This document shows, piece by piece, positions 41,143 through 49,691 of a stretch of DNA of 64,000 nt. Position numbers and translations under genes: made by a program. A model generated the notes under the pieces. It was given only the letters and a program-made list of their open reading frames with translations, had not been told where the DNA came from and did not search any database. The first letter of the stretch is position 1. Each line of letters begins with the position of its first letter. This DNA is from Corynebacterium afermentans subsp. lipophilum (GTDB lineage: Bacteria > Actinomycetota > Actinomycetes > Mycobacteriales > Mycobacteriaceae). The stretch is taken from NCBI RefSeq assembly GCF_030408375.1, contig NZ_CP046530.1, positions 806,001 to 870,000 of the forward strand. Reading direction: 5' to 3'.

Positions 41143-41634
41143 ATGTCGCCCGAGAACATTCTGCTGCGCCTACCCGAGGCCGAGGAGCAGGCTGTCCGCG
41201 CGATCTACGCCGAGCTCGCCGAGCGCGGCTTCCCGCAGCAGCACCAGCGCCCGCACATCTCCGTCACCTTCGCGCCCGCCATGCACCGCCGCGCCATCGC
41301 CGCGGCGACGGACCTTCTGCCGCCTGTGTTGCCTGCAGCTTTACGACGTTCCGGTCTCGCCATCTTCGGCACCAAGTCCAAACAGACCGTGGCCTGGCTG
41401 CTCGAGGCGCCGGAGGATCTTGAGCGCGCGGCCCGGGCCGTCAGCAGCGCGAACCCGGAGGGCCGCGGCGAGCGCTGGATCCCGCACCTGACCATGGGAC
41501 TGCGCCTGCCCAAACGCATCGTGCCGGACTACATCGCCGCGCTGCAGGAGGTCACCTCGCCGCACTTCAAAGAGCTCACCGCGCAGCGGGCCGCGTTCTA
41601 CCAGCCCAGTCTGGGCACTGAGCTCGAGATCTAG
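41143..41634 (+). CDS. 2'-5' RNA ligase / 2H phosphoesterase family protein
   Basis: A 163-residue protein with the two H-x-T/S motifs of the family: P-H-I-S-V-T-F near residue 43 and P-H-L-T-M-G-L near 113. It could act on cyclic phosphates of RNA or nucleotides. It is divergent from the small acidic gene and converges on the methyltransferase-like gene. Confidence 0.88.
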   Translation: MSPENILLRLPEAEEQAVRAIYAELAERGFPQQHQRPHISVTFAPAMHRRAIAAATDLLPPVLPAALRRSGLAIFGTKSKQTVAWLLEAPEDLERAARAVSSANPEGRGERWIPHLTMGLRLPKRIVPDYIAALQEVTSPHFKELTAQRAAFYQPSLGTELEI

Positions 41635-41637
41635 GGG

Positions 41638-42369
41638 TTAGTCGTGCAGGGGCGTAGCGCCGTCGATAGGCAATTGGGTGCCAGCGAGGGGCGCATCGGA
41701 CGCGGCGACGACGACGTTGCCGTAGCCGCGGTCCGTAAACGCCGCGGCGGTGTTGTCAAAGACCTCTTGCAGCCCGGCGACAGTGGCGCGGGCGCGGGGC
41801 AGCCCGGTCACATCGCCGACGTTGACCACGAACAACCCGCCCGGGGTCAGGGCGCGGTACGCCGCCCGGTAGAACTCCACCGTGGTCAGCGGCCGGGGAG
41901 TGTCAGGGCCAGCGAAGACGTCGCGCACGATCACGTCCACCGATCCAGGCGCGAGCGCGTGGGTGAACGCACGCGCTTCTGCGACAGCGATCTCTACCGG
42001 CGGGTCGAACGCCTCGCGCACCAGGCGGGCCAACCCCCGGTCCAGCTCGACGGCGATGTTGCGGCTGTCCCACCGGTGCTGCGCGTAGCTCGGCAGCGTG
42101 CAGCCGGCCGCGCCCAGGTGCACTGCAACAAACGGCTCCGGAACGTTCGCGGCCTCGATAAAGTCCGCAATCCACCGCATGTAGTCGTACTCCAGCACCT
42201 CCGGCGCGCCGGGCACGACGTACGACGACGGCACCCGGTTGACTTCCAACACGTACGCGCCGTCGCGCTCCGGGTCCGCGAGGATGCTGGCCGTGCCGGT
42301 GTCGATGGGGTAGGTGCCCTCGATGCGTTTCTTCCGAGCGCGCGGCTTACGGCGGCGGTTGTTGGACAT
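41638..42369 (-). CDS. Spermidine-synthase-like (SpeE-type) methyltransferase-fold protein
   Basis: A 243-residue protein with the Rossmann-type fold of spermidine synthases without the N-terminal beta domain. Marks are H-L-G-A-A-G-C-T-L-P-S-Y-A-Q, I-A-V-E-L-D near residue 125 and V-I-V-R-D-V-F-A-G. A basic N-terminus (R-R-R-K-P-R-A-R-K-K-R) is unusual. It probably binds SAM or decarboxylated SAM, but polyamine synthesis is uncertain. The ATG at 42369 is chosen; another lies at 42381. Confidence 0.75.
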   Translation of the reverse strand: MSNNRRRKPRARKKRIEGTYPIDTGTASILADPERDGAYVLEVNRVPSSYVVPGAPEVLEYDYMRWIADFIEAANVPEPFVAVHLGAAGCTLPSYAQHRWDSRNIAVELDRGLARLVREAFDPPVEIAVAEARAFTHALAPGSVDVIVRDVFAGPDTPRPLTTVEFYRAAYRALTPGGLFVVNVGDVTGLPRARATVAGLQEVFDNTAAAFTDRGYGNVVVAASDAPLAGTQLPIDGATPLHD

Positions 42370-42452
42370 GGGAGTATGCATACCTGTTGTGTGGCCGGTA
42401 TCGCACCCGAATCGAGCACCCCGGGGGTAGGCGGGGTTGGTACGATCACAGC

Positions 42453-42965
42453 ATGGTTTATCTGTCACGGGACTACATCGGGGAACTGGAAACCTCCCAG
42501 GCCCCCATCGTCGCCCCTGACTTCACCTCGCTGCCTCGCGACCCGAATGAGCTGTTCGCGGCCTGGTTCATGGAAGCCGTGGACGCGGGAATGCTCGATG
42601 TCAGCGCGACATCGGTTGCAACTGTTGACAAGAACGGGCACCCAGACGCCCGCATCATGGACCTGCTCCACCTGGATTCAGACGGCTTTCACTTCGGCAC
42701 CGGCAAGAACACCGCCAAGGTCCAACAGCTGGAAACCACCTGGGCGGCCGCGCTCACCTTTTGGTGGCAGCCGCTGCGGCGCTCCGTGCGCGTGAAAGGA
42801 ACCGCTCACCGAAAGGTGGACGGGGAGCGGTTCAACCTGTGGTGCGTGAAGCCGCACCACTTCGAATTCTTCTACCTTTGGGAAGACCGCCTCAAAACCG
42901 ACAGGGTGGTGTACCGGCGCGACGATGCCGACTTCTGGGACCGCACCCGAATAAGTGACAACTAG
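42453..42965 (+). CDS. Pyridoxamine 5'-phosphate oxidase family protein
   Basis: A 170-residue flavin-binding split-barrel protein. It has the pyridoxal-type pattern P-D-A-R-I-M-D-L-L-H-L and G-F-H-F-G-T-G-K-N-T-A-K-V. It is shorter than PdxH (about 210 residues), and the usual C-terminal substrate-binding end is altered (F-F-Y-L-W-E-D-R-L-K-T-D-R). It may be a stand-alone FMN enzyme rather than the true PdxH. Confidence 0.75.
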   Translation: MVYLSRDYIGELETSQAPIVAPDFTSLPRDPNELFAAWFMEAVDAGMLDVSATSVATVDKNGHPDARIMDLLHLDSDGFHFGTGKNTAKVQQLETTWAAALTFWWQPLRRSVRVKGTAHRKVDGERFNLWCVKPHHFEFFYLWEDRLKTDRVVYRRDDADFWDRTRISDN

Positions 42966-42971
42966 GCGCTG

Positions 42972-44423
42972 CTAATCGTTCCAGGATTTCGTCCTTGCGA
43001 AGAAGCACGCGACCACGGCGCCTGCTGCGATGACGGCGCACGGCAGCCAGATCGAGTTGCCCATCGCCAGCGCGAACGGTTCGTGCAGCGCCTCCGGCAG
43101 GGGGCCCGTCGTCTGACCCGTGGCGGTCACATCGGCCGCGCCGGCTCCGTCGCCAAGCTTTGCGGCGAGCTGCGCCGACATCATCGCCGCGATCGCCGCC
43201 GACCCGATCACCGCGCCGATCTGGCGGGTGGTGTTATACACGCTCGAGCCGGCGCCGGCCAGGCGCGGGTCCAAGTTGCGCGTGGCGATCATGGAAAGCG
43301 GGCCCCACATCAGCGAGTTGGCCACGCCGTAAACGACCGAAATGGCGTACATCCAGCGCGGGTCCACCGCCGGGGTGGTGATCAGCGCCGAGATGCCCAT
43401 CGACGCCGCCGCCAAGGTGAGGCCGGTGATGGCGAAGGGCTTCGGGTCGTGCGTGTTGGTCAGCTTGCCAACCCACGGAGACAGCAGACCGGAGACCACA
43501 CCCGACGGCAGCACCAGCAGCGCCGCCTGGGTGGGGGTAAAGGCTTGCACCGTCTGCACGTAGATCATCCACGGGATGATGTAGGTGGAGATTGCGAAGC
43601 CCACCGTGGCGATAGTGGCGCCGGCGAGAGAGAAGTTGCGGTCCTGGAACAACGCCAACGGCACCAGCGCGCTGCCGCCCTGCCTGGACTGCCAGCGGAA
43701 AAACAGCACCATCGTCGCCGTGCCGACAAGCACCAGCGCCCACACGCGCCAGTCCCAGTTGAAGTTCTCCGCTTCCTGTATGCCAAACACCAGGCAGAAC
43801 ATGCTCACGGTGCTCAACCCCACGCCCACCCAGTCGAAGTGCCGGTTCGTCTTGTCCAGGCGCGGCACGTAGATCCACGCCAGGACGAGTCCGAGCACAC
43901 CGACGGGGACGTTGACGAAGAAGATCCAGGGCCAACCGGAGGCGTCGACAAGCAAACCGCCCAACAGCGGACCCGTGACGGTGGCGAGGCCCGCCGTGGC
44001 GCCCCACACACCCATCGCGCCGCCACGCTCCTGCGGAGAGAACGTGCGTATCATCACCGACATGGTTTGCGGCGTGACCATCGCACCACCAAGGCCCTGG
44101 AACGCGCGTGCGGCGATCAGCGCAGCCGAGGTGGACGCCAACCCGCACGCCAGCGACGACGCCGTGAACAGCGCCAGGCCGGCCAAGTAGATGGTTCGGG
44201 GGCCGAAACGGTCGCCGAGGCGGCCAGTGATCAACAGCGGCACCGCGTACGCCAAAAGGTACGCGGAGTTGACCCAGATGACCTCGTTATAGGAGGCGTC
44301 GAGGCCCTCCGAGATTGCGGGGATCGCCACCGAAACAATGGTGGAATCCACCAGGATCATGAAAAACCCGAGCATCATCGACCACAGGGCCGGCCACGGT
44401 GATGGAGTTGAGGTTTGACGCAC
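42972..44423 (-). CDS. DHA2 family MFS drug transporter
   Basis: A 483-residue protein with about 14 membrane segments, the DHA2 type. Motif A is G-R-L-G-D-R-F-G-P-R near residue 70. It probably uses proton flow to export drugs. The stop lies 6 bases from the PNPOx stop, with which it converges. Confidence 0.9.
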   Translation of the reverse strand: MRQTSTPSPWPALWSMMLGFFMILVDSTIVSVAIPAISEGLDASYNEVIWVNSAYLLAYAVPLLITGRLGDRFGPRTIYLAGLALFTASSLACGLASTSAALIAARAFQGLGGAMVTPQTMSVMIRTFSPQERGGAMGVWGATAGLATVTGPLLGGLLVDASGWPWIFFVNVPVGVLGLVLAWIYVPRLDKTNRHFDWVGVGLSTVSMFCLVFGIQEAENFNWDWRVWALVLVGTATMVLFFRWQSRQGGSALVPLALFQDRNFSLAGATIATVGFAISTYIIPWMIYVQTVQAFTPTQAALLVLPSGVVSGLLSPWVGKLTNTHDPKPFAITGLTLAAASMGISALITTPAVDPRWMYAISVVYGVANSLMWGPLSMIATRNLDPRLAGAGSSVYNTTRQIGAVIGSAAIAAMMSAQLAAKLGDGAGAADVTATGQTTGPLPEALHEPFALAMGNSIWLPCAVIAAGAVVACFFARTKSWND

Positions 44424-44442
44424 CGGGGAGATGATACCGGGC

Positions 44443-45894
44443 CTAAAACGGCAGCATCTGCTGGATCGGCTCCGGCAGCATGTCCCTGTACATCGGCAGC
44501 GTCACCGCACCGATGGCACCGACGGCCGCCAGCACGCCCAGAATGATGCCGACGGTGCGCAGGGTGCCCAGCGCGTCGCTGTCCTCCGAGGACAAGAACA
44601 GCTCGGGCTTGTCGTTGACCAGGTTGTCCTCAGCCTCCATGTCGGTGGTTGACTCCGACCCCTGCTTGACCACCGTGACTTCGGGCTCCTCTCGCACCTC
44701 GTCCGCGTCGATGCCGTACACCTTGTCCAGCCCCTTCACGTTGAACTGGGTGGCGGTGTAGCGGCTGTTGTCGGTGGTGTTCCACTGAGAGACCACAATG
44801 TCCATGTCGTCCAGGTGCGAGCCCGGCACGATGTAGCCGCCGTAGGGCTGCGACCAGTTCAGCGGGGTCTGCTCGTTGTCCCAGGACCCGTTCCGCGCGA
44901 TCTTGGCCACCCGGACATCGTCCCAGTCGCGTTCCAGACTCTCGGAGATGCGCACCTCGACGCTCAGCGTGGACTCGTTGAACATGACCAGAACCCAGTG
45001 GCCGTCGATGTAGCGCAGGCACATCTCGCCGGCCTTCACGTTGTCCTCCAGGATCGGTTCGGCGCGATCGGTCCAATCGTCGATTGAGGCGCTGTAGCCC
45101 TCCCAGTTGCCCGGGTTGTCAATGTTTTCCGGCTTGAAGCGGAACAGATACACCGCCGAATCGCGGCCGAACTTGGTGGTGGTGGCGTAGATGTAGCCGT
45201 CCGGGCCCTTGTCCCAGCTAATCAGCTGCGTCACGCCACCCATGTGGTTGCCGCGGACGGAGCTGATTTCTTTCCAGGTTTTCCCGCCGTCGTCGGACTT
45301 CCACACGTTGGAGGAGACCACGGTGCCGAAGGGGGCATGGAAGGTGCCGTGCAGGTACAGCGTTCCATCGATGTTGATCACGTCGGACGGAATCAGGGTG
45401 TTCTCGTTGACGCGGTGGTACGAGATCATGTCGCTGACCTCGGAGGTGTTGTCGATGGGGCGCAGGATCTTGATAAAGCCGTCCTCGTCCATGGTGGCCA
45501 CCACGCCGACCGGGCTCATCCACCCTTGGCCGAAATTCCCGCGGAAGGAGTCGCCGAAGATCATGGCGAACTCGCCGTTGCCCATCGGCGCCATGGCACC
45601 CAAGTCGCCGGTGCGGAACCCGGTGTGGGCGGAGTATTTACCCAGCACGTCGTCCATGATTTGGATGGTGGTGCCGTTGGGCAGCTTCAGCGGCTTCGAC
45701 GCGGTCTTCGTCGGCGGCTCCACGGGCACCCACGGCTTCTTCTCGCGCTTCTTCTTCGCGGGGGTGCCGGAGGAAGAAGACAGGCTGGACAGGCTCGAAT
45801 CCGCATGCGCCGGGGGCGCGGTAACGGCCGTCAGTGCGAGGGCGCTAGCCGCACCGGCGCTGAGAAGGATCTTCGGGGTTGTCTGGGTGCGCAT
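44443..45894 (-). CDS. DUF4185 domain secreted protein
   Basis: A 483-residue secreted protein with a signal peptide (to about residue 31, ending A-H-A), a Ser/Lys-rich linker, then a DUF4185 beta-propeller-like domain (T-G-D-L-G-A-M-A-P-M-G-N-G-E-F-A-M-I-F-G-D-S). A C-terminal membrane segment (V-G-I-I-L-G-V-L-A-A-V-G-A-I-G-A-V) anchors it. The family is linked to carbohydrate binding or hydrolysis at the surface, but no activity is proven. Confidence 0.85.
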   Translation of the reverse strand: MRTQTTPKILLSAGAASALALTAVTAPPAHADSSLSSLSSSSGTPAKKKREKKPWVPVEPPTKTASKPLKLPNGTTIQIMDDVLGKYSAHTGFRTGDLGAMAPMGNGEFAMIFGDSFRGNFGQGWMSPVGVVATMDEDGFIKILRPIDNTSEVSDMISYHRVNENTLIPSDVINIDGTLYLHGTFHAPFGTVVSSNVWKSDDGGKTWKEISSVRGNHMGGVTQLISWDKGPDGYIYATTTKFGRDSAVYLFRFKPENIDNPGNWEGYSASIDDWTDRAEPILEDNVKAGEMCLRYIDGHWVLVMFNESTLSVEVRISESLERDWDDVRVAKIARNGSWDNEQTPLNWSQPYGGYIVPGSHLDDMDIVVSQWNTTDNSRYTATQFNVKGLDKVYGIDADEVREEPEVTVVKQGSESTTDMEAEDNLVNDKPELFLSSEDSDALGTLRTVGIILGVLAAVGAIGAVTLPMYRDMLPEPIQQMLPF

Positions 45895-45982
45895 GAGGCT
45901 CGCCTTTTCTACAGATGTTGGTTAGACATTTCAGAACCAGAGAGCACTCTAGCACCGGATACGCCCTCGAGTTGGCGTTTGG

Positions 45983-46020
45983 AAAAGCCCGGAAACGAAC
46001 CTTTCCGTTTCCGGGCTTTT
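45983..46020 (-). terminator. Terminator of the cupin gene
   Basis: Arms of 15 bases, AAAAGCCCGGAAACG and CGTTTCCGGGCTTTT, enclose an 8-base loop. On the minus strand it lies 15 bases after the cupin stop and ends in a T run. Confidence 0.88.
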
Positions 46021-46035
46021 AGACCGCGCTGTCAT

Positions 46036-46458
46036 TTACACGGCGTCGGTTTCCTGCGGGTCGTTATCCGCGTCCGCCTTGGTTTCGTGGCGGGTGCCGG
46101 GGGCGTGCTCCGGCGGGGCGTAGATGGAGTATAGCTTCGCCGGCGCGTCGGATTCGTTGACAAAGTTGTGCCACTTGCCGGCCGGCACGAATGCCGCCCA
46201 GTCGGCCTGGATCACTTCATCGATTTCGAGATCGTCCTTGGACGGGCCGATCTGTGCGCGCAGTTCGCCTTCCTCGAGGCGGAGGAACTGGTCGTGGTCG
46301 TCGTGGATCTCGGCGCCGATTTCGCCGCCGACCGGGATGGTCATCACGGTCAGCTGCAGGTTCTTGCCGGTCCACAGCGTGTCGCGGAACGCCTCGTTGT
46401 CCAGCGTCGCCTTCTCAATGTCCACCACAAACGGGTTCGGGCCCTTGTCGGCCATCAT
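46036..46458 (-). CDS. Cupin domain protein
   Basis: A 140-residue single-cupin protein. The first cupin motif reads G-A-E-I-H-D-D-H-D-Q-F-L-R-L-E-E-G-E and the second F-V-P-A-G-K-W-H-N-F-V-N. Three His and one Glu are kept as metal ligands. A strong terminator follows it. Substrate unknown. Confidence 0.88.
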   Translation of the reverse strand: MMADKGPNPFVVDIEKATLDNEAFRDTLWTGKNLQLTVMTIPVGGEIGAEIHDDHDQFLRLEEGELRAQIGPSKDDLEIDEVIQADWAAFVPAGKWHNFVNESDAPAKLYSIYAPPEHAPGTRHETKADADNDPQETDAV

Positions 46459-46508
46459 GCCTCCTCGGTTGTTGGAAGTATTCCACTTCCGAGCCTAGGG
46501 GCTTTCGC

Positions 46509-47561
46509 TTATCGACGGTGGCGTCCGCCCCGCCGACGCTTCCTATTTTTCCTCCTGAGCTGCACTTTTTCCACCTCGGTGAGGTAGCCGTCCCGGGTGT
46601 TTTGCGCCGCAACTGTGGTCTGCTCCGGTCGTTTCGGTGCCTCGGTTTCGCCAGGCTCGTCTACGCGGCCGAACAGCTCCGTCGGCGCGGCAATGTCCTC
46701 GGGGCGCGCCCCGCCGCCGAGGGAGACGTAGCGGGCGGTGTGCTTCGGCTTGACCGTATCGGCCGGGTCGGTGGCGAAGTCGCGCTCCACGGTGACGGCC
46801 CAGCCGCCCCCGGGAAATTCGATGAGCTGCCACGGCTCCGGACGGCGCTGCGGTGCGGCACTCAAGGCGGGGAGGTGCTCCGTGCCCTCGTCCGGGGCGG
46901 CGGCGTCGAGGGCCGCCATGCCGCCCAGGACAACCGCGCGCGCCCACAGCCCGCCGTTGGGGAAGCCCGCCAACCACTCCAGCACGGCCTCACCGTCGGG
47001 CCCGGCAATAGCGCCGAGGACGCGGCCGTCGAGGGTGGCCAGCGGGGTGGCGTCGATAGGCAAAAGCCCCACGAACCACTGGCCGGGGGAGCGGGCCGCA
47101 AGCTCATCGGCTGAGAACTCGCCGACGGAAGTGTCGACGACCAGCATGTCTCCCGGCGGCAGCACCGCGGCTTCCTCGGGCGCGTTGTTGCGGGGCACCA
47201 CGAGCTGCGGCTCCGGCAGCACCACGTGCACGTCGAAACGCCCTGTGTCCTTGTTCAGGCTGACCGCGGCCACCGTCGTAGGCTGCAGAAACGACGAGTG
47301 CACGCGCTCCACCTCGTCGAAGTAGGCGCGCCACTCGGGTGCGACCTCGCCGAGCACAGGACCAGGCAGCTCGCCGCCACTGCGACGGCGCACCCGCCAC
47401 GAGCGGTTCAGCGGGTTCGCTTCCAACACAACGTCGACGTACGTGGTGCCCTTGCGGCCCGCGAAATCGGAGAAGAGGGCGGCCTGCGAGACGTGGTCCA
47501 CCGGGACTTCCACGCCGGCACCCCACGTGGACGGGGCGAGAGAGTACTGCTTGGCTGCCAT
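46509..47561 (-). CDS. Hypothetical protein, 350 residues
   Basis: A corynebacterial-type protein of unknown function. It has no signal peptide or membrane segment. The N-terminal part is D-H-V-S-Q-A-A-L-F-S-D-F-A-G-R-K-G-T, the middle contains a beta-rich region, and the C-terminal end is very basic (R-R-K-N-R-K-R-R-R-G-G-R-H-R-R), which may bind nucleic acid or membrane. Complete, GC-typical codon use supports a real gene. Confidence 0.65.
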   Translation of the reverse strand: MAAKQYSLAPSTWGAGVEVPVDHVSQAALFSDFAGRKGTTYVDVVLEANPLNRSWRVRRRSGGELPGPVLGEVAPEWRAYFDEVERVHSSFLQPTTVAAVSLNKDTGRFDVHVVLPEPQLVVPRNNAPEEAAVLPPGDMLVVDTSVGEFSADELAARSPGQWFVGLLPIDATPLATLDGRVLGAIAGPDGEAVLEWLAGFPNGGLWARAVVLGGMAALDAAAPDEGTEHLPALSAAPQRRPEPWQLIEFPGGGWAVTVERDFATDPADTVKPKHTARYVSLGGGARPEDIAAPTELFGRVDEPGETEAPKRPEQTTVAAQNTRDGYLTEVEKVQLRRKNRKRRRGGRHRR

Positions 47562-47582
47562 GGAGGAAATTGTAGGCAGGCG

Positions 47583-48491
47583 CTAGCGCAGCTTCTTCAC
47601 CAGCTGCACCACGCCCAGCACAATGAAACCGACGACAAGGCCCGCCACCAGGGAAACGCCGGTCTCCACCAGCCAGCCCAGCGCGCCGCCGCCGACGGCC
47701 TCCTGGCCCATGGCGATGACGTCGTGCGGCCAGTGCCAGCCGAAGACCTCGTCGAAGCCACGGATGAGCAGGTGACCGCCCACCCACAGCATTGCCACGG
47801 TGCCGATGATGCCGATGGCGTTAAGCACGTACGGCATGCCCTTGACCAGCGCGCGGCCGGTCTTCGGGGCGTTGCCGCGCTTGATCATCCCGTGGCCGAT
47901 GTCGTCGATCTTGACCAGCAGCGCCACGGCACCGTAGACGGCGATGGTGATGAAGATCGCCACCGCGATCAGCACGGCGGCTTCCATCCACACCGACTGA
48001 TCCTTGACCTCATCGAGGGAGATGAACATGATTTCCGTGGACAAGATCAGGTCCGTGCGGATAGCGCTGTTGACCAGCGTGTCTTCGTCCTGGTCGGACT
48101 TGTTGGCCGCCTTCTCGGCTTCCTCGTCGTCGTTGGAGGACAGCTTGTGCGCGATCTTTTCCGCACCCTCGAACGCGAGGTAGGTGCCACCGAGCATGAG
48201 AATCGGGGTCAGCGCCCACGGCGCGAACGCGTTGAGCAGCAGCGCGACCGGCAAAATGAAGACCAGCTTGTTGCGCAGAGAGCCCTTAGTGATGCGCCAG
48301 ATCATCGGCAGCTCGCGCGCCGGCGTCACGCCTTCGACGTACTGCGGGGCCACCGCGGCATCGTCGATGACCACGCCGGCGGCCTTCGAAGACGTCTTTG
48401 CGGTCATGCCGGCAACGTCGTCGATGCTTGCGGCGGCTTGGCGGGCGATCAGGGCGACGTCGTCGAGCAGGGCGAGTAGGCCACCGGCCAT
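47583..48491 (-). CDS. DUF808 (YedI) family membrane protein
   Basis: A 302-residue protein with four to six membrane segments. Marks are G-L-L-A-L-L-D-D-V-A at the start, A-P-W-A-L-T-P-I-L-M-L-G-G-T-Y-L-A-F-E-G-A-E-K and the D-E-D-T-L-V-N-S-A-I-R-T-D-L loop. Function unknown. It lies upstream of the hypothetical gene on the same strand. Confidence 0.88.
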   Translation of the reverse strand: MAGGLLALLDDVALIARQAAASIDDVAGMTAKTSSKAAGVVIDDAAVAPQYVEGVTPARELPMIWRITKGSLRNKLVFILPVALLLNAFAPWALTPILMLGGTYLAFEGAEKIAHKLSSNDDEEAEKAANKSDQDEDTLVNSAIRTDLILSTEIMFISLDEVKDQSVWMEAAVLIAVAIFITIAVYGAVALLVKIDDIGHGMIKRGNAPKTGRALVKGMPYVLNAIGIIGTVAMLWVGGHLLIRGFDEVFGWHWPHDVIAMGQEAVGGGALGWLVETGVSLVAGLVVGFIVLGVVQLVKKLR

Positions 48492-48572
48492 GTGGGGGTT
48501 CTCCTCGGGAGGTGGGGGAAAGCAACTCGGCCAGTATACGGAAACAGGTGTAACCGGCCTCGCGGCGAGGGG

Positions 48573-48591
48573 TAAGGATTGCCTAACCTCC
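48573..48591 (+). promoter_or_regulatory. Weak DtxR-like box upstream of DUF2218
   Basis: TAAGGATTGCCTAACCTCC has five mismatches to TTAGGTTAGCCTAACCTAA. It lies 14 bases before the DUF2218 ATG. The right half (GCCTAACCT) is well kept, the left half is weak. Confidence 0.4.
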
Positions 48592-48605
48592 GTTAGGGTG
48601 GTGGC

Positions 48606-48965
48606 ATGCGAACATCACAGGCCAACGTGAAAACAGCCCGTCCCGAGCGCTACGGCAAACAGCTCGCTTCCCACTTCAGCAGGAAAGTCGAGGCGTCGTG
48701 GGACGACACCGCACGCGAAGGCGCGATTACATTCCCCGCGCCAGAAGGTGTTGGGGAGGGCACCACGTGCAGCCTCGCTGCGGGGGAGGAGGTGCTGCAC
48801 ATGCGTATCGACGGCACGGCCGACGCGGTCGAGCGCTTCGAGCGCGTCGTCGGCACGCATCTGGTGCGTTTCGGCGCCCGCGACGGGCTTGTCGTGCAGT
48901 GGCAACGCGGCGACGGGCCTGGGCAAAGCTTCACAGCCTCCGAGCCGGAGCCTCCCAGCCAATGA
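48606..48965 (+). CDS. DUF2218 domain protein
   Basis: A 119-residue protein of the DUF2218 family. The pattern is T-A-R-P-E-R-Y-G-K-Q-L-A-S-H-F-S-R-K near the start and R-F-G-A-R-D-G-L-V-V-Q-W. In some actinobacteria this domain is linked to siderophore-interacting proteins, which fits the weak DtxR-like box before it. Function unknown. Confidence 0.82.
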   Translation: MRTSQANVKTARPERYGKQLASHFSRKVEASWDDTAREGAITFPAPEGVGEGTTCSLAAGEEVLHMRIDGTADAVERFERVVGTHLVRFGARDGLVVQWQRGDGPGQSFTASEPEPPSQ

Positions 48966-48993
48966 TGTAATATCTTTGCGACAACTGAATGCC

Positions 48994-49092
48994 CCACACG
49001 GGTGCTGCCGCGCAACAACGCGGTGGCTGAGACGCCGAGGATGTTCGGCGAACCGTAGAACCTGATCCGGGTAATGCCGGCGCGAGGAAGGA
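48994..49092 (+). promoter_or_regulatory. TPP riboswitch (THI element)
   Basis: The THI-box pattern is clear: GGGTGC, then CTGAGA at about 49026 and the ACCTGATCCGGGTAATGCCG part at about 49060, followed by GCGAGGAAGG. It lies directly before the ykoE ribosome site and start. Thiamine pyrophosphate should lower expression of the transporter. Confidence 0.92.
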
Positions 49093-49097
49093 AGATT

Positions 49098-49691
49098 ATG
49101 ACGAAGAATTATTCGTGGCGTGTCATCGACATCGTCACCGCCGCGGTCCTCGGCGTGGCCTGCGGCCTGCTGTTTTGGGTGTGGAACAGCATTGGCGCCG
49201 CAGGGTTTAAGGCGCTCGACGCCCTGACTCCGGGCCTGGGCGGTCTGGTTACCGGCATCTGGTTCACTGGCGGTGTGCTCGGTGGCCTGATCATTCGCAA
49301 GCCGGGTGCCGCGGTGTTCGTCGAGGTTGTCGCCGCATCCGTTTCTGCGGTACTTGGCAGCCAGTGGGGCATTGAGACGCTTTACTCAGGTCTGGCCCAG
49401 GGCTTCGGCGCCGAGCTGATTTTCTTGATCTTTGCCTACCGTCGTTTCGGCCTGTTCACGGCGGTGCTTTCCGGTATCGGCGCTGGTGTCGGCGCGTTCA
49501 TCCTGGAGCTGTTCCTCACGCCGAACCTCGCGATGAGCCTGCAATTCAACCTGATCTACCTGACCTGCCTGATCATCTCCGGCGCGGTCCTCGCCGGCGT
49601 GTTCTCGTACTACCTGGTCAAGGCGCTGGCAAAGACCGGCGCGCTGGACCGCTTCGGCGCCGGCCGCGAGCGCTTCGACCAGGCCGCGTAG
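49098..49691 (+). CDS. ykoE: ECF transporter S component for thiamine precursor (YkoE)
   Basis: A 197-residue membrane protein with about five or six segments, the substrate-binding part of the YkoEDC transporter. Marks are D-I-V-T-A-A-V-L-G-V-A-C-G-L-L-F-W-V-W-N and E-L-I-F-L-I-F-A-Y-R-R. YkoE-type proteins bind a thiamine precursor, HMP. The ATG at 49098 follows AGGAAGGAAG from the riboswitch end. Confidence 0.92.
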   Translation: MTKNYSWRVIDIVTAAVLGVACGLLFWVWNSIGAAGFKALDALTPGLGGLVTGIWFTGGVLGGLIIRKPGAAVFVEVVAASVSAVLGSQWGIETLYSGLAQGFGAELIFLIFAYRRFGLFTAVLSGIGAGVGAFILELFLTPNLAMSLQFNLIYLTCLIISGAVLAGVFSYYLVKALAKTGALDRFGAGRERFDQAA

